From: Roseovarius sp. ZX-A-9
GTDB lineage: Bacteria > Pseudomonadota > Alphaproteobacteria > Rhodobacterales > Rhodobacteraceae
Direction: 5' to 3'
NCBI RefSeq assembly: GCF_028369135.1
Contig: NZ_JAPWHW010000017.1
Coordinates: 52,677-116,676, forward strand
Length of the DNA: 64,000 nt
In this document: positions 53,601 through 60,592 of the stretch, piece by piece
Numbering within the stretch: position 1 is the first letter of the stretch
Layout of the letters: every line of letters starts with the position of its first letter
Notes under the pieces: model-generated
The model's database searches: none
Seen by the model: the letters and a program-made list of their open reading frames with translations, nothing else
What the model was told of the DNA's origin: nothing
Program-made: the position numbers and the translations under genes

Positions 53601-55012
53601 ACGGTCTCGAGCTGCGCGTCGGACAGCAGGCCGTCGCGCAGGACGGCCGGGGGTAGCTTGGGGCGGTACGTGGGTTTCGGAGGTGCGACAGAGGCCATGG
53701 CCGCCGATTGCACAAGCTTGGTCGGGTGCGATGCGGCGTCTGGGATGTCGATAGCCTGCAGACGGAAGGTCTCGTAGATCGCGTCGGACAGCCGTGCGGC
53801 GTCTTCTTCCTCGGCGGCGTCGCGGAGAGCATAGTCCAGTTCCTCGGCCTCAATCGGCGTTTCGGGTTTCGCCATTTGAGCCGCAGAGGTCGCGCGCGAT
53901 CGGCTGGTGGTTGTGTGAGTGGCGCGGGCAGGACTTCCCGGGAAGAGGGAAGAATGGAACAGACCCGCATTTACTGCCTGTTCCAGTTCGAGGCGCGGCG
54001 GAACCTCTGCAGTGACCCGCGACATCAGATGCGCCACGTCCGGAGACAGGGGCTGGCGCAGGTCGGCGGTGATGCCGCCCGGCTCGCCGCCGCAGCATTT
54101 ATCGAAGACAGAAATCCGCGTCTCGAAGCTGGTGCCGTGCTTGGCGAAAGCGGCGCCCGACACCGCGCCGGTGAAGACGAGATGGGCGGTCTCGGTCAGA
54201 CGGCCGAAGGTCTCGGCCCAGGCAGGCGCAACCGGCGCGAAACCGGCTCCGGTGATGGCGACGAGCCGTCCGCCGGGGGCCAGACGCGCGAGGGCCGAGC
54301 GCAGATGCCGGGCCGTCGCCTCGGTCGACCGACCATCGACATTGGCTTGGGCCGAGAAGGGCGGGTTCATCATGATGACGCTCGGGCTTGAGCAGGCATC
54401 GAGATGATCGTCGATCTGCGCGGCATCGAACCGGGTGACCGGTCGGGCCGGGAACAGCAGGCGCAGAAGATCGGCGCGGGTGTCCGCCAACTCGTTCAGC
54501 GCGAGGCTGCCGCCCGCGATCTCTGCGAGGATCGCCAGAAGCCCGGTCCCGGCGGACGGCTCCAAGACCAAATCGCGGGGCGTGATCTGTGCTGCCGCCA
54601 GTGCCGCGAGCCCCATGGGCAAGGGCGTCGAGAATTGCTGAAAGCGCTCCATCTCTTCCGACCGCCGGGTGTGCGTGGGCAAAAGGCCCGCCACCTTGGC
54701 GAGGATGGGCAACAGCGCCGCAGGCGAGCCGGCCCGGGCCAGCAGCGCACGACCGAATTTCCGCAAGAACAGAACCAGCGCCACCTCGCCGGCCTCATAG
54801 GCGAGCTTCCAGTCCCAGGCACCGGTCGCATCGGAACCGCCAAAGGCACGCTCCATCTCGAAGCGCAGGCGCAGCGCGTCGATCTGAAGCCCTTGCGCCA
54901 GATCGGGCTGCAGCGCTTCGGCAACAGCAACGATCGCAGGGGCGGGATTTGCTGCCAACGAGACAATGGGCGCAGGCAAGGACGCCTGCGCAACAGGGGC
55001 AAGATGGGTCAT
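50618..55012 (-). CDS. DNA methyltransferase - strawberry-notch helicase fusion
   Basis: A 1464-residue protein. Residues about 130-320 are an N6-adenine methyltransferase domain (EPSAGTGLLAILAEI and catalytic NPPF in VIMMNPPFSAQ). Residues about 470-830 are the strawberry-notch NTPase (FFLGDGTGAGKGRQSAGILLDNW and DGVILFDESHAMAN), followed by the SBNO helicase C-domain (RILIFSDAGGTGRSYHADL, GLGRTNRTNQAQPPLF). Such giant proteins recur on mobile elements and phages; anti-restriction or protection of incoming DNA is a reasonable hypothesis. Confidence 0.92.
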   Translation of the reverse strand: MTHLAPVAQASLPAPIVSLAANPAPAIVAVAEALQPDLAQGLQIDALRLRFEMERAFGGSDATGAWDWKLAYEAGEVALVLFLRKFGRALLARAGSPAALLPILAKVAGLLPTHTRRSEEMERFQQFSTPLPMGLAALAAAQITPRDLVLEPSAGTGLLAILAEIAGGSLALNELADTRADLLRLLFPARPVTRFDAAQIDDHLDACSSPSVIMMNPPFSAQANVDGRSTEATARHLRSALARLAPGGRLVAITGAGFAPVAPAWAETFGRLTETAHLVFTGAVSGAAFAKHGTSFETRISVFDKCCGGEPGGITADLRQPLSPDVAHLMSRVTAEVPPRLELEQAVNAGLFHSSLFPGSPARATHTTTSRSRATSAAQMAKPETPIEAEELDYALRDAAEEEDAARLSDAIYETFRLQAIDIPDAASHPTKLVQSAAMASVAPPKPTYRPKLPPAVLRDGLLSDAQLETVIYAGEAHGAHLTGSWTVDETGDVVSAAPDDAVDADRFRRGFFLGDGTGAGKGRQSAGILLDNWARGRRKALWISKSDKLLEDAQRDWSALGQERLLVTPLSRFAQGRDIPLTEGILFTTYATLRSEERGSKKSRVDQIVDWLGADFDGVILFDESHAMANAAGGKGERGDTMASQQGRAGLRLQHKLPNARVVYVSATGATTVHNLAYAQRLGLWGGEDFPFQTRSEFVEAIEAGGVAAMEVLARDLRALGLYTARSLSYDGVEYEMLEHVLSPEQRGIYDAYAGAFAIIHNNLTAALEAANITGAADGPSGSGTLNRQAKSAARSAFESAKQRFFGHLLTSMKTPTLIASIDDDLAAGHAAVIQIVSTGEALMERRLSEIPTDEWNDIRCDITPREYVLDYLAHSFPVQLYEPFTDSEGNLSSRPVTRDGQPVECREAVRRRDALIEKLASLPPVPGALDQIVQRFGTDLVAEVTGRSRRIVRKGEGHSARLVVENRAGAANLAETQAFMDDEKRILIFSDAGGTGRSYHADLGAKNQRLRVHYLLEPGWKADSAIQGLGRTNRTNQAQPPLFRPVATDVKAEKRFLSTIARRLDTLGAITRGQRQTGGQGLFRPEDNLESPYARDALRQLYRRIYRGDLAGCSLGAFEDATGLSLTDDNGLKDDLPPITTFLNRLLALTIDMQAVLFAGFEELLDQRIEGAIAAGVYDLGLETLRAESFRVTDVQVIYTHPGSGAKTQLLTIAEKRRNTPTSLADALEWLDDPQARLLVNSRSGRAAVQVPATSHMLEDGTIEPRLRLIRPTDASTVPAKIMEDTRWLEADRAAFSAAWTAELAEVPEFSEATLHIVAGLLLPIWKQLPQDETRVYRLQTDDGQRIIGRRVSPAWVATTLAKDAPKLSAAQVHALVLEGKTVVRLSEGMELHRSRVMGANRIELSGFSEAAKDRLKADGFFSEIISWKLRLFCPTDADGVAILDRLLARCPVARLHDRGGC

Positions 55013-55019
55013 CGGGAAA

Positions 55020-55106
55020 CTCCGGAATGAAGGACAGGATCAGGCCCGTACACCCTCTCTCGGGCAGCCTCGGACCTGATCTTTCCCGGCCCCTCTCTCC
55101 CTCTCG
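55020..55106 (-). promoter_or_regulatory. Structured 5' leader of the strawberry-notch gene (leader D)
   Basis: On the minus strand GATCAGGTCC (55081-55072) pairs with GGGCCTGATC (55047-55038), nine pairs plus one wobble, around CCCGAGAGAGGG. A GAGAGGGAGAGAG block stands upstream (55106-55093) and the RBS CGGAG downstream (55023-55020). The RBS-proximal part is nearly the same as that of leader C. Confidence 0.55.
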
Positions 55107-55189
55107 CACCAAGGTGTTCCCGACGCTTGGCTTGATTTTGTTCTTGTTATGTTCTATGTTCAGAGCCAAGCCAGAATGGGGGTTCCACC

Positions 55190-55486
55190 ATGGAAAGCAC
55201 CAAGCACGCCCTGCCCGTAACGCCCAAGCAGATCGCCTATGCGCGGTCGCTCGTCCTGCGCAACCGGACGCTCCTGCCCTGGGAAGTTCAGCAAGACCGG
55301 AGATCTTTGAGCGGTTGGATCGAGGCTCAGGCCCGGCTGAAGCCGGTATCGGACATGGACCGTCTGCCGACCTCGAAGCAGGTAGCCTTCGCGGAGAAGC
55401 TTGCCCGGATCAAACGGCGCGCCGTTCCGGAGGAATGTTTCCGTGACAAGGGGCTCATGTCGAAATGGATCGACGGGAACAAGTGA
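55190..55486 (+). CDS. Duplicated-motif hypothetical protein
   Basis: A 98-residue protein made of two copies of one motif: TPKQIAYARSLVLRNRTLLPWEV...SLSGWIEAQ (about 11-47) and TSKQVAFAEKLARIKRRAVPEE...LMSKWIDGN (about 61-97). Each resembles a small helical unit with a terminal WI. It is divergent from the strawberry-notch gene. I know of no function; a DNA- or protein-binding tandem helical repeat is a guess. Confidence 0.65.
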   Translation: MESTKHALPVTPKQIAYARSLVLRNRTLLPWEVQQDRRSLSGWIEAQARLKPVSDMDRLPTSKQVAFAEKLARIKRRAVPEECFRDKGLMSKWIDGNK

Positions 55487-55910
55487 TCCCGGCACTGGCT
55501 AGCTCCGGCCTTCCGGAGCTTCTGCCATACCGTGGCTTGGCAAACCGAGCGTAGTTGCCAACCTGTAGATTGGCAGATTGGACCTTCGGGACGTCAGCCT
55601 CGGTCAAACTCCTGTCCGAAGGACACCGAAGGGCCAAGGTCTGGTCGCGGCGGCACACCAGGAGGTACACCACTGCGACCTTCGGCAACCACTGCAAGTC
55701 GTTGCCGTCTTTCGACCCAGCGCCTTCAGATCTCCCTCCACGTGGGACTAGTCCATAAATTCTTTGGAAATGGTGAGATTGGAGCGTCCACAACGCTGGA
55801 AAAGCAACCTCATCGAAGAAAACTATAGTGGTCTTTTGGGGCAGAGACGTCGCCGTGTGCCAGTCTCATGTCTTCGGACCCCGCCAAACAGGCGCTTGCG
55901 CCGCAACGCG
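55487..55910. other. Intergenic stretch of about 420 bases
   Basis: Frames exist on both strands but none has a ribosome-binding site or recognisable product. Near 55891-55902 GGCG-CTTG-CGCC forms a small hairpin that would follow the stop of the RES gene on the minus strand, a weak terminator candidate. Confidence 0.45.
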
Positions 55911-56612
55911 TCAGCCGACGGCCGTAAGCGAGTAGTGCGGTGTCCCATCCCAAACAAGATCCCAAGACGCGCCAGGCCGGACGTTCTGGATGGCGTGGGG
56001 CTCGAAGCAGACGAGGCAATTCCCGCCCGGCGCGGGAGCCCGAACTGAGGGGTAGATCAGGCCACGCGATCCAGCCCGGCGCAGATGCTGGGCGAGGCTT
56101 TGGCCCTCGGGATATCCGACAGCCGGATCCGGATGCAGTGCGGGATGGCCCGGCTCGTCGGTCATGTCATCGAAGACGCCGATGAAATCCGCCAGCAATT
56201 CCACATAGCGGGCGCTGTCATGGAAACTGCCGGTAAAGCCGAGTTCGCGTGTTCGGTGCCAGGCCACTTCGCTGACGGACACCATGACATCCCATGCGCA
56301 ATACCAGGCGCCGCGCTCCTCGGTGTTGAAGCGGTTTCCGCCGGCGCGGGTATAGGTGAAGGCGGCGTTGACATGGCTGTCGCCGTAGATGCGCAGATCT
56401 TGGCTCCGGCGCTGCCAGGCAAGCTCGCGCGGGTCCAGATGGGGATTGCGGCCACGTTCCGCCAGAAGACGACCGCTGGTCAGGCCCTCGATCTCTGCCA
56501 GGATCTCCATCTCGTCATCGGAATCGACGAGACCGCGCAGCGACGGTGGCTTGTGGTAAGTGGCGGGCAGGAGACGAACGAGACCGCGATCGGAAATCTC
56601 GGTCTGCTTCAT
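55911..56612 (-). CDS. RES domain toxin
   Basis: A 233-residue protein with the RES fold signature: FTYTRAGGNRFNTEERGAWYCAWDVMVSVSEVAWHRTREL and RGLIYPSVRAPAPGGNCLVCFEP, containing the conserved Arg, Glu and Ser. RES toxins such as ParT and MbcT degrade NAD+ or ADP-ribosylate targets. It follows the Xre antitoxin with a four-base overlap, the standard order for this type II system. Confidence 0.9.
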   Translation of the reverse strand: MKQTEISDRGLVRLLPATYHKPPSLRGLVDSDDEMEILAEIEGLTSGRLLAERGRNPHLDPRELAWQRRSQDLRIYGDSHVNAAFTYTRAGGNRFNTEERGAWYCAWDVMVSVSEVAWHRTRELGFTGSFHDSARYVELLADFIGVFDDMTDEPGHPALHPDPAVGYPEGQSLAQHLRRAGSRGLIYPSVRAPAPGGNCLVCFEPHAIQNVRPGASWDLVWDGTPHYSLTAVG

Positions 56613-56998
56613 GCCCCACCACGCAACGCATCAAGATAGGTCCGAACCGCGAGGATCTGCGGCAAACCCCCGTCGATGGCGGTGTCGACTGGTCGGCTTC
56701 CACCAAAGAGCGGCCCCTTGTTCGGTCGGGTGAACCAGCTTTTTGCCAGAGGCTCCGAGAAGTAGAGTTCGAGCGACTTGAAGATGCCAATTACAGCGCT
56801 GAGCCGCAGCAGTTGGTCCTTGGTGAGCTCTCCGGCGAAATCCGGCTTCTTGGCGCGCTTCCACGTGCTCTCTGACATGTCGGCAAGGCCAGCCGCTTCC
56901 TTGAGACTGAGACCCCAAGCATCGGCCACGCGTGCATAAGCTTTCAACGCGACGGCGTTGATCTGTGCGGGTTCCCGGATTTTCTCTGCAACGTACAT
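56609..56998 (-). CDS. Xre/MbcA/ParS-type antitoxin
   Basis: A 129-residue antitoxin. The N-terminal Xre-like helix-turn-helix (WGLSLKEAAGLADMSESTWKRAKK, about 29-53) is followed by the toxin-binding domain ending PLFGGSRPVDTAIDGGLPQILAVRTYLDALRGG, whose last residues plug the RES active site. A palindromic operator lies in its promoter (57018-57045), so autoregulation is expected. Confidence 0.92.
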   Translation of the reverse strand: MYVAEKIREPAQINAVALKAYARVADAWGLSLKEAAGLADMSESTWKRAKKPDFAGELTKDQLLRLSAVIGIFKSLELYFSEPLAKSWFTRPNKGPLFGGSRPVDTAIDGGLPQILAVRTYLDALRGGA

Positions 56999-57017
56999 GG
57001 CGTCCTCCATTGGCTTC

Positions 57018-57045
57018 AATATAGTCCATATGGACTTACTGTAAA
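57018..57045 (-). promoter_or_regulatory. Promoter-operator of the RES/Xre module
   Basis: On the minus strand TTTACA (57045-57040) and TATATT (57023-57018) are separated by 16 bases, and the spacer contains most of the perfect 14-bp palindrome AGTCCATATGGACT (57023-57036). A repressor bound there would block RNA polymerase. It lies 20 bases upstream of the antitoxin ATG. Confidence 0.7.
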
Positions 57046-57075
57046 GATCAAATGAACCTTACGCTTTGATCTCTG

Positions 57076-57720
57076 TTACCCGAACCGCCGCCCTCCTTCC
57101 GTGAACGTATACGCGTTGACGATGATCCCCTCCTCGATGGCCTGGTCTGAGGTGAGGTGGTCGTATTCGGCTTCAAGCTGGCGGTAGAGCCAGCGGGCCA
57201 GATCACGCAGCGCCTCGGTCACGACTTCTTCCGCATCCTCGGTCGGCGGCTGCCAGGTCGCGCTGTCCCGCGTGATGTCCACCGACATGGTGTATTCATG
57301 GTAGTAGCGGCCACGGTGGCTGGCCTCGGCGGCGAGTTGGTAGAAGTTCCGCCGCTGGATAGCCTGCAGCCGGTCGGCGATGCCGTGCAACGTCGCGTCC
57401 TTGGGCGCGTAGTCCCGAATGCGCGCGGCGGCGCCCTTGACGTGGGACCAGTAGCCTTCGAACGAAGCTCCATCACCCTGGCTCCAGAAGCCGGAGAACC
57501 AGATGCAGGGCTTGGCCCGTGTCCCGCCACTCATCAGGCGGACGGAGGTGGCTTTCAGGCGGATGCCGAGGAGCTCGCAGACCCGCTCGAAATCCTCATA
57601 GACCGCGTCCCACCAATCGTCATGGGGACCAAGCTCGCGATACCAGCTGCGCGCCTTCTCCTTGGCGGCATCCGAGAGTTCGGGGAACTGGTAGACGGTG
57701 GTGCAGATCACCTCAGGCAT
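57076..57720 (-). CDS. Phage/plasmid hypothetical protein (sometimes labelled antitoxin of TA stability system)
   Basis: A 214-residue cytoplasmic protein: FPELSDAAKEKARSWYRELGPHDDWWDAVYEDFERVCELLGI, CIWFSGFWSQGDGASFEGYW, then a helical C-terminus. I recognise the family as common in phages and plasmids; the antitoxin label sometimes attached to it has no basis known to me. It overlaps the next upstream gene by eight bases. Confidence 0.7.
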   Translation of the reverse strand: MPEVICTTVYQFPELSDAAKEKARSWYRELGPHDDWWDAVYEDFERVCELLGIRLKATSVRLMSGGTRAKPCIWFSGFWSQGDGASFEGYWSHVKGAAARIRDYAPKDATLHGIADRLQAIQRRNFYQLAAEASHRGRYYHEYTMSVDITRDSATWQPPTEDAEEVVTEALRDLARWLYRQLEAEYDHLTSDQAIEEGIIVNAYTFTEGGRRFG

Positions 57721-58132
57721 CGATATCCTCCCCGTTCAGCGCAGCGACCAACCATTCTTGCGTGCTGGACCAGCAGATGGATTTGCGAGCGCCGAGATCG
57801 ATGGCATGCGCGCCACCGCCGAAGGCGTCGAGGCGCGGTCGGGAGCAGGTCAGAGCATACTGGAATCCCCAAAGGCCGGTGAGGTCGAGGTCTTCGGCGA
57901 GGCGCAGCACAAAGCGGATGACGGCTTCGACATCGCCGTGCTCGTCGTCATGGATCCAGAGGGTGCTGCCCTCGGACGCGTCCTGGCGCGCGAGGTCGAA
58001 GCCCGCGACCTCCGGGTCGTCAGCGTCCTGATCCGCAGCGCGGAGTTCCTGAAACAGCGCGAGCGCGCGGGCGGCCTTTTCGGGTGTGCCGACGTCGAGC
58101 AGGCATGAGAAATGGGTGAAGTAATCCGCCAT
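57713..58132 (-). CDS. Hypothetical protein
   Basis: A 139-residue acidic protein (DDPEVAGFDLARQDASEGSTLWIHDDEHGDVEAVIRFVLRLAEDLDLTGLWGFQYALTCSRPRLDAFGGGAHAIDL). It looks like a small alpha/beta domain and often accompanies the gene downstream in mobile DNA. No function is known to me. A hairpin lies 23 bases upstream of its start. Confidence 0.65.
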   Translation of the reverse strand: MADYFTHFSCLLDVGTPEKAARALALFQELRAADQDADDPEVAGFDLARQDASEGSTLWIHDDEHGDVEAVIRFVLRLAEDLDLTGLWGFQYALTCSRPRLDAFGGGAHAIDLGARKSICWSSTQEWLVAALNGEDIDA

Positions 58133-58154
58133 GGGAACCTCCTGAATGGGGAAG

Positions 58155-58174
58155 ACCCGGCCAAGAGGCCGGGT
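58155..58174 (-). promoter_or_regulatory. Perfect hairpin in the leader of the 57713-58132 gene
   Basis: ACCCGGCC (58155-58162) and GGCCGGGT (58167-58174) form eight perfect pairs with a four-base loop, between the stop of the 65-residue protein gene and the RBS CAGGAGG. It may terminate or modulate transcription between the two. Confidence 0.5.
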
Positions 58175-58207
58175 ACTGAATCGGGATGAAGGGTCGGCCG
58201 GGAGCGA

Positions 58208-58405
58208 TCAGCCGATCGACGTGTCGTTTGCCGCCTTTCGTGCGGCATGCGCGCAGAGCATCTGCCGGTAGAAACGCTTGCGCGCGGTCCGGAGGCCGCA
58301 AACAGCGCGCGTGTCGGGGTGCAGCGCCCGGACCGCCGCGCGGACCACTGCCAGTGGCGAAGCGGTCGGCGGCAAGCCAAGACTTAGATAAGTGGGATCG
58401 GTCAT
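58208..58405 (-). CDS. 65-residue protein with J-domain-like pattern
   Basis: The whole protein reads as a minimal J-domain: YLSLGLPPTAS (helix I), PLAVVRAAVRAL (helix II), an HPD tripeptide in RALHPDTRAV, and a basic helix III (RTARKRFYRQMLCAHAARKAA). J-domains stimulate Hsp70 through HPD. It begins one base after the next upstream stop. If real, it would be a free-standing J-domain that could recruit DnaK to an element protein. A chance HPD cannot be excluded. Confidence 0.55.
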   Translation of the reverse strand: MTDPTYLSLGLPPTASPLAVVRAAVRALHPDTRAVCGLRTARKRFYRQMLCAHAARKAANDTSIG

Positions 58406-58406
58406 G

Positions 58407-58784
58407 TCACGTGACCTCGACCACGGGCGAGACGAGATGCGGATCGACCTGTGCCTCGATCCGTTCGGTCCGACCCATCCAAGGCTGGGGCCGAATGGCC
58501 TTCACCCAATCGGCGAAGCTCGGGATGAAGCCGAGGTCCTCCTTAACATGCTGCTCGCCGACCCAGCGGGTCGGGATGACGCGCCCGGTCGACAGCATGA
58601 GGGTCGGGCCGAAAATCGTCTCGGCCATGAAGATGCCCTCCGCATGGTGGCGCAGCGCCCGGTGCCGAAAGTCGGCTGTGATCTCCTTGCTCTGGTCGAA
58701 CCAGGAATGCACGGCGAGGTAGTCGTCGACCGTGCCGCCCCATTTCTTCACCGAGGACAGGGCGTGGTGATAGGGATGTGCCAT
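58407..58784 (-). CDS. Conserved hypothetical protein of mobile elements
   Basis: A 125-residue protein (PYHHALSSVKKWGG, YLAVHSWFDQSKEITADFRHRALRHHAEGIFMAE, GRVIPTRWVGEQHVKEDLGFIPSFADWVKAI). The His-rich helical core recurs in plasmid and phage proteins; I believe it is DUF6915 but could not verify the number. Conserved His residues might bind metal. It sits 10 bases after the DUF6878-like gene in an operon of small proteins. Confidence 0.7.
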   Translation of the reverse strand: MAHPYHHALSSVKKWGGTVDDYLAVHSWFDQSKEITADFRHRALRHHAEGIFMAETIFGPTLMLSTGRVIPTRWVGEQHVKEDLGFIPSFADWVKAIRPQPWMGRTERIEAQVDPHLVSPVVEVT

Positions 58785-58794
58785 CGTCGCCTCC

Positions 58795-59286
58795 TCACAA
58801 TTCATGGGTGTAGAGTTCGGACGAGGTGAAGCGCTCGTTGAACTCGAGGTGGATGGAACGAGCGCTCGCATCGAAGCAGAACTCGCCGTAAGCCCCGTCG
58901 TTGTTTTCCCAACCGCCATGGGTATCAGAAAGGAAGTCGTAGGCCAGTTGCTCAACGACATCTTCGAGCGAAAGCGCCCGCATCTCGACCTCCGGGTCGT
59001 CCCAGGTCAATGCGGCATAGGCGATCGCGGTCTTGGGGAAAGCAACCTCGGTCTCGCCAGCGTAGGCTTCGATGCTTTCAACCTGGCCGCTATCGCCATA
59101 GCCGTCAAAGCTCACGGTCACATGGGTGATGCCCGCGGCAGTCAGGCCATCGAAGAGGCGCTCCTTGTTGGCTGGACGCAAAGCTGCGATCCGCGCGTCA
59201 CGCTCGGCCTGCCGGGCCAGCACGGCGGCGAAATCAATCCTGGACGGCGCCATCGGCGCGGCCAGGGTGGGTTCGATCTTGGACAT
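58795..59286 (-). CDS. DUF6878-like hypothetical protein
   Basis: A 163-residue protein: IDFAAVLARQAERDARIAALRPANKERLFDGLTAAGITHVTVSFDGYGDSGQVESIEA, then VVEQLAYDFLSDTHGGWENNDGAYGEFCFDASARSIHLEFNER. The FDGYGDSGQ and HGGWENNDGAYGEF motifs are conserved in element-borne relatives. The function is unknown. ATG 59286 is preceded by leader C, which resembles that of the strawberry-notch gene. Confidence 0.75.
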   Translation of the reverse strand: MSKIEPTLAAPMAPSRIDFAAVLARQAERDARIAALRPANKERLFDGLTAAGITHVTVSFDGYGDSGQVESIEAYAGETEVAFPKTAIAYAALTWDDPEVEMRALSLEDVVEQLAYDFLSDTHGGWENNDGAYGEFCFDASARSIHLEFNERFTSSELYTHEL

Positions 59287-59292
59287 TGGAAA

Positions 59293-59381
59293 CTCCGAAA
59301 TGAGGGAAAGGATCTGAACCCCGAGGCTCTCTCTCGTCCTCCTAGGCTCACATCCTCCCCTGCCCTTCTCTGACTCTCGGG
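59293..59381 (-). promoter_or_regulatory. Structured 5' leader of the DUF6878-like gene (leader C)
   Basis: On the minus strand GGATGTGAGCC (59355-59345) pairs with GGTTCAGATCC (59320-59310), nine Watson-Crick pairs, one wobble and one mismatch, around CGAG-AGAGAGC-CTCG (59336-59322). A CCGAGAGTCAGAGAAG block precedes it (59380-59365). The end CATTTCGGAGTTTCC before ATG nearly equals the corresponding part of leader D. Confidence 0.55.
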
Positions 59382-59383
59382 CG

Positions 59384-59902
59384 TCACGCCGCGATCTGCA
59401 GGGCGCGAGACGCGAAGACACGCCAGAGCGGATCGACAAGACGGGCATCGAGAACGTCGGCGTGGTGCCGCAGCCGTCGCGCGAGGCTATGTTCATGCCA
59501 CTCGGCCGCCCGCATGGCCTGCGCGCGGGTCTGGCTGGCCTCGGACACGACGGCGCGGGCTTCGGCGGCATCCGAGACCGGGTGGCACCATGCGACCCCG
59601 CCATCATTGGTAGCCCCGGCCAGAACGAGGCGGCCCTCCCGATCGAGGATTGCCAGGATGCGCGGAGCGTCTTCAGGTGTGATATCTTCGGCGTGAACGA
59701 TTGCCCCCTGCATGGCGTCGGCCAGCGTTGCAAACCGCTCCAGTACCTTGGGGTGTGCCTGCCCGGACATGAGAGCCGCGGGCGCATGGCAAGCCGTCGT
59801 GAGCGCAAACGGCAAGTCTTGATCTGCAAGAACGGTCAGGAAGCTCGGCGGCAAACCTGTTTTCTGCGTTTCCGGCTGAGTTTGGAGAGGAAGGTCGAAC
59901 AT
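59384..59902 (-). CDS. Hypothetical protein behind a structured leader
   Basis: About 172 residues; ATG 59902 is favoured over 59908 because GGAG (59914-59911) then has normal spacing. The sequence (PPSFLTVLADQDLPFALTTACHAPAALMSGQAHPKVLERFATLADAMQGAIVHAEDITPED, later NDGGVAWCHPVSDAAEARAVVSEASQTRAQAMRAAEWHEHSLARRLRHHADV) is a mixed alpha/beta protein of no recognised family. Confidence 0.65.
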   Translation of the reverse strand: MFDLPLQTQPETQKTGLPPSFLTVLADQDLPFALTTACHAPAALMSGQAHPKVLERFATLADAMQGAIVHAEDITPEDAPRILAILDREGRLVLAGATNDGGVAWCHPVSDAAEARAVVSEASQTRAQAMRAAEWHEHSLARRLRHHADVLDARLVDPLWRVFASRALQIAA

Positions 59903-59910
59903 GGGCATAT

Positions 59911-59982
59911 CTCCGACGGTGCGGAGAGCCTCTCTCCCCGCTTCAAACCGTCAAAGACCAAACCGCCCCCTCGGACTCTCTG
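59911..59982 (-). promoter_or_regulatory. Structured 5' leader (leader B)
   Basis: On the minus strand GACGGT (59952-59947) pairs with ACCGTC (59920-59915) and encloses GGAGAG-AGG-CTCTCC (59937-59923). CAGAGAGTCCGAG stands upstream (59982-59970) and the RBS CGGAG directly downstream. It matches leader A in layout and in its end (CGGAG-N-ATGCCC-ATG versus CGGAGGA-ATGCCG-ATG). Confidence 0.6.
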
Positions 59983-59998
59983 TCGCTGATCGGGCCGA

Positions 59999-60499
59999 TC
60001 ATTTCGGCGTTGGTAAATCGCCCCATCGAACCCGCAAGTAGCGCCCTTCGCGCTTTGGAAGATCTTTTCGGTCGATCATGCGACCCGAGACCTGAAAATC
60101 CTCGTTGATCTTTACAACCAAGAGCTTGTTGAAATGCCCATTGGTATCGACCACAACCACATCCTTTGTCTTGAATGGCGTAATGGTTTTGACCTCGACA
60201 TGATCATTGCCAAGTCTTCCGTCAGCACCCTGGGCGTAGGTCTTGTTCAGCTTGATACCGTACGTGATAGCACCGAACAGCTCACCGATATCGCCGTAGA
60301 CAGAGAGGTGAAGGCCGGTCTCGAGGTGATAGCTTTCCGCGAGGGACAGGAGATCCTCAAAATATGGGATCATAGACCGGATCGCGTTCGGGTATTTAGC
60401 GCCCCACTCCTTGTAGCGAAGCTGCTCGTCGACTTCCGACCAGGTAACCCATTCGCCGTCATCATAAAATGCACGATCTGACCAATCGATTTCTTCCAT
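59999..60499 (-). CDS. Possible PD-(D/E)xK-like protein (DUF6998-type)
   Basis: A 166-residue protein. The centre reads YGDIGELFGAITYGIKLNK, then GADGRLGNDHVEVKTITPFK, with an E-x-K strand (VEVKTI) after an acidic helix, the pattern of restriction-endonuclease-like folds; similar proteins are listed as DUF6998, as far as I recall. No partner methylase is adjacent. Base composition is somewhat more AT-rich than its neighbours, which suggests a separate arrival. Confidence 0.55.
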   Translation of the reverse strand: MEEIDWSDRAFYDDGEWVTWSEVDEQLRYKEWGAKYPNAIRSMIPYFEDLLSLAESYHLETGLHLSVYGDIGELFGAITYGIKLNKTYAQGADGRLGNDHVEVKTITPFKTKDVVVVDTNGHFNKLLVVKINEDFQVSGRMIDRKDLPKREGRYLRVRWGDLPTPK

Positions 60500-60592
60500 G
60501 CGCGTACTTCCAATACCTAAACATGTCGGGCACGGTAGCAGATCGATGAAACAGGGACGAGACCGGAGGCGATATCGCCTCCGGTCGCCACC

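Noticed and set aside
55455..55828. Overlapping frames on both strands in the gap before the RES gene
   Set aside because: Neither has a start signal or family resemblance; they look like chance frames in GC-rich DNA.
58403..58414. GTCACGTGAC palindrome as an operator
   Set aside because: It lies across the stop/start junction of two genes where coding constraint explains it and no promoter is visible.
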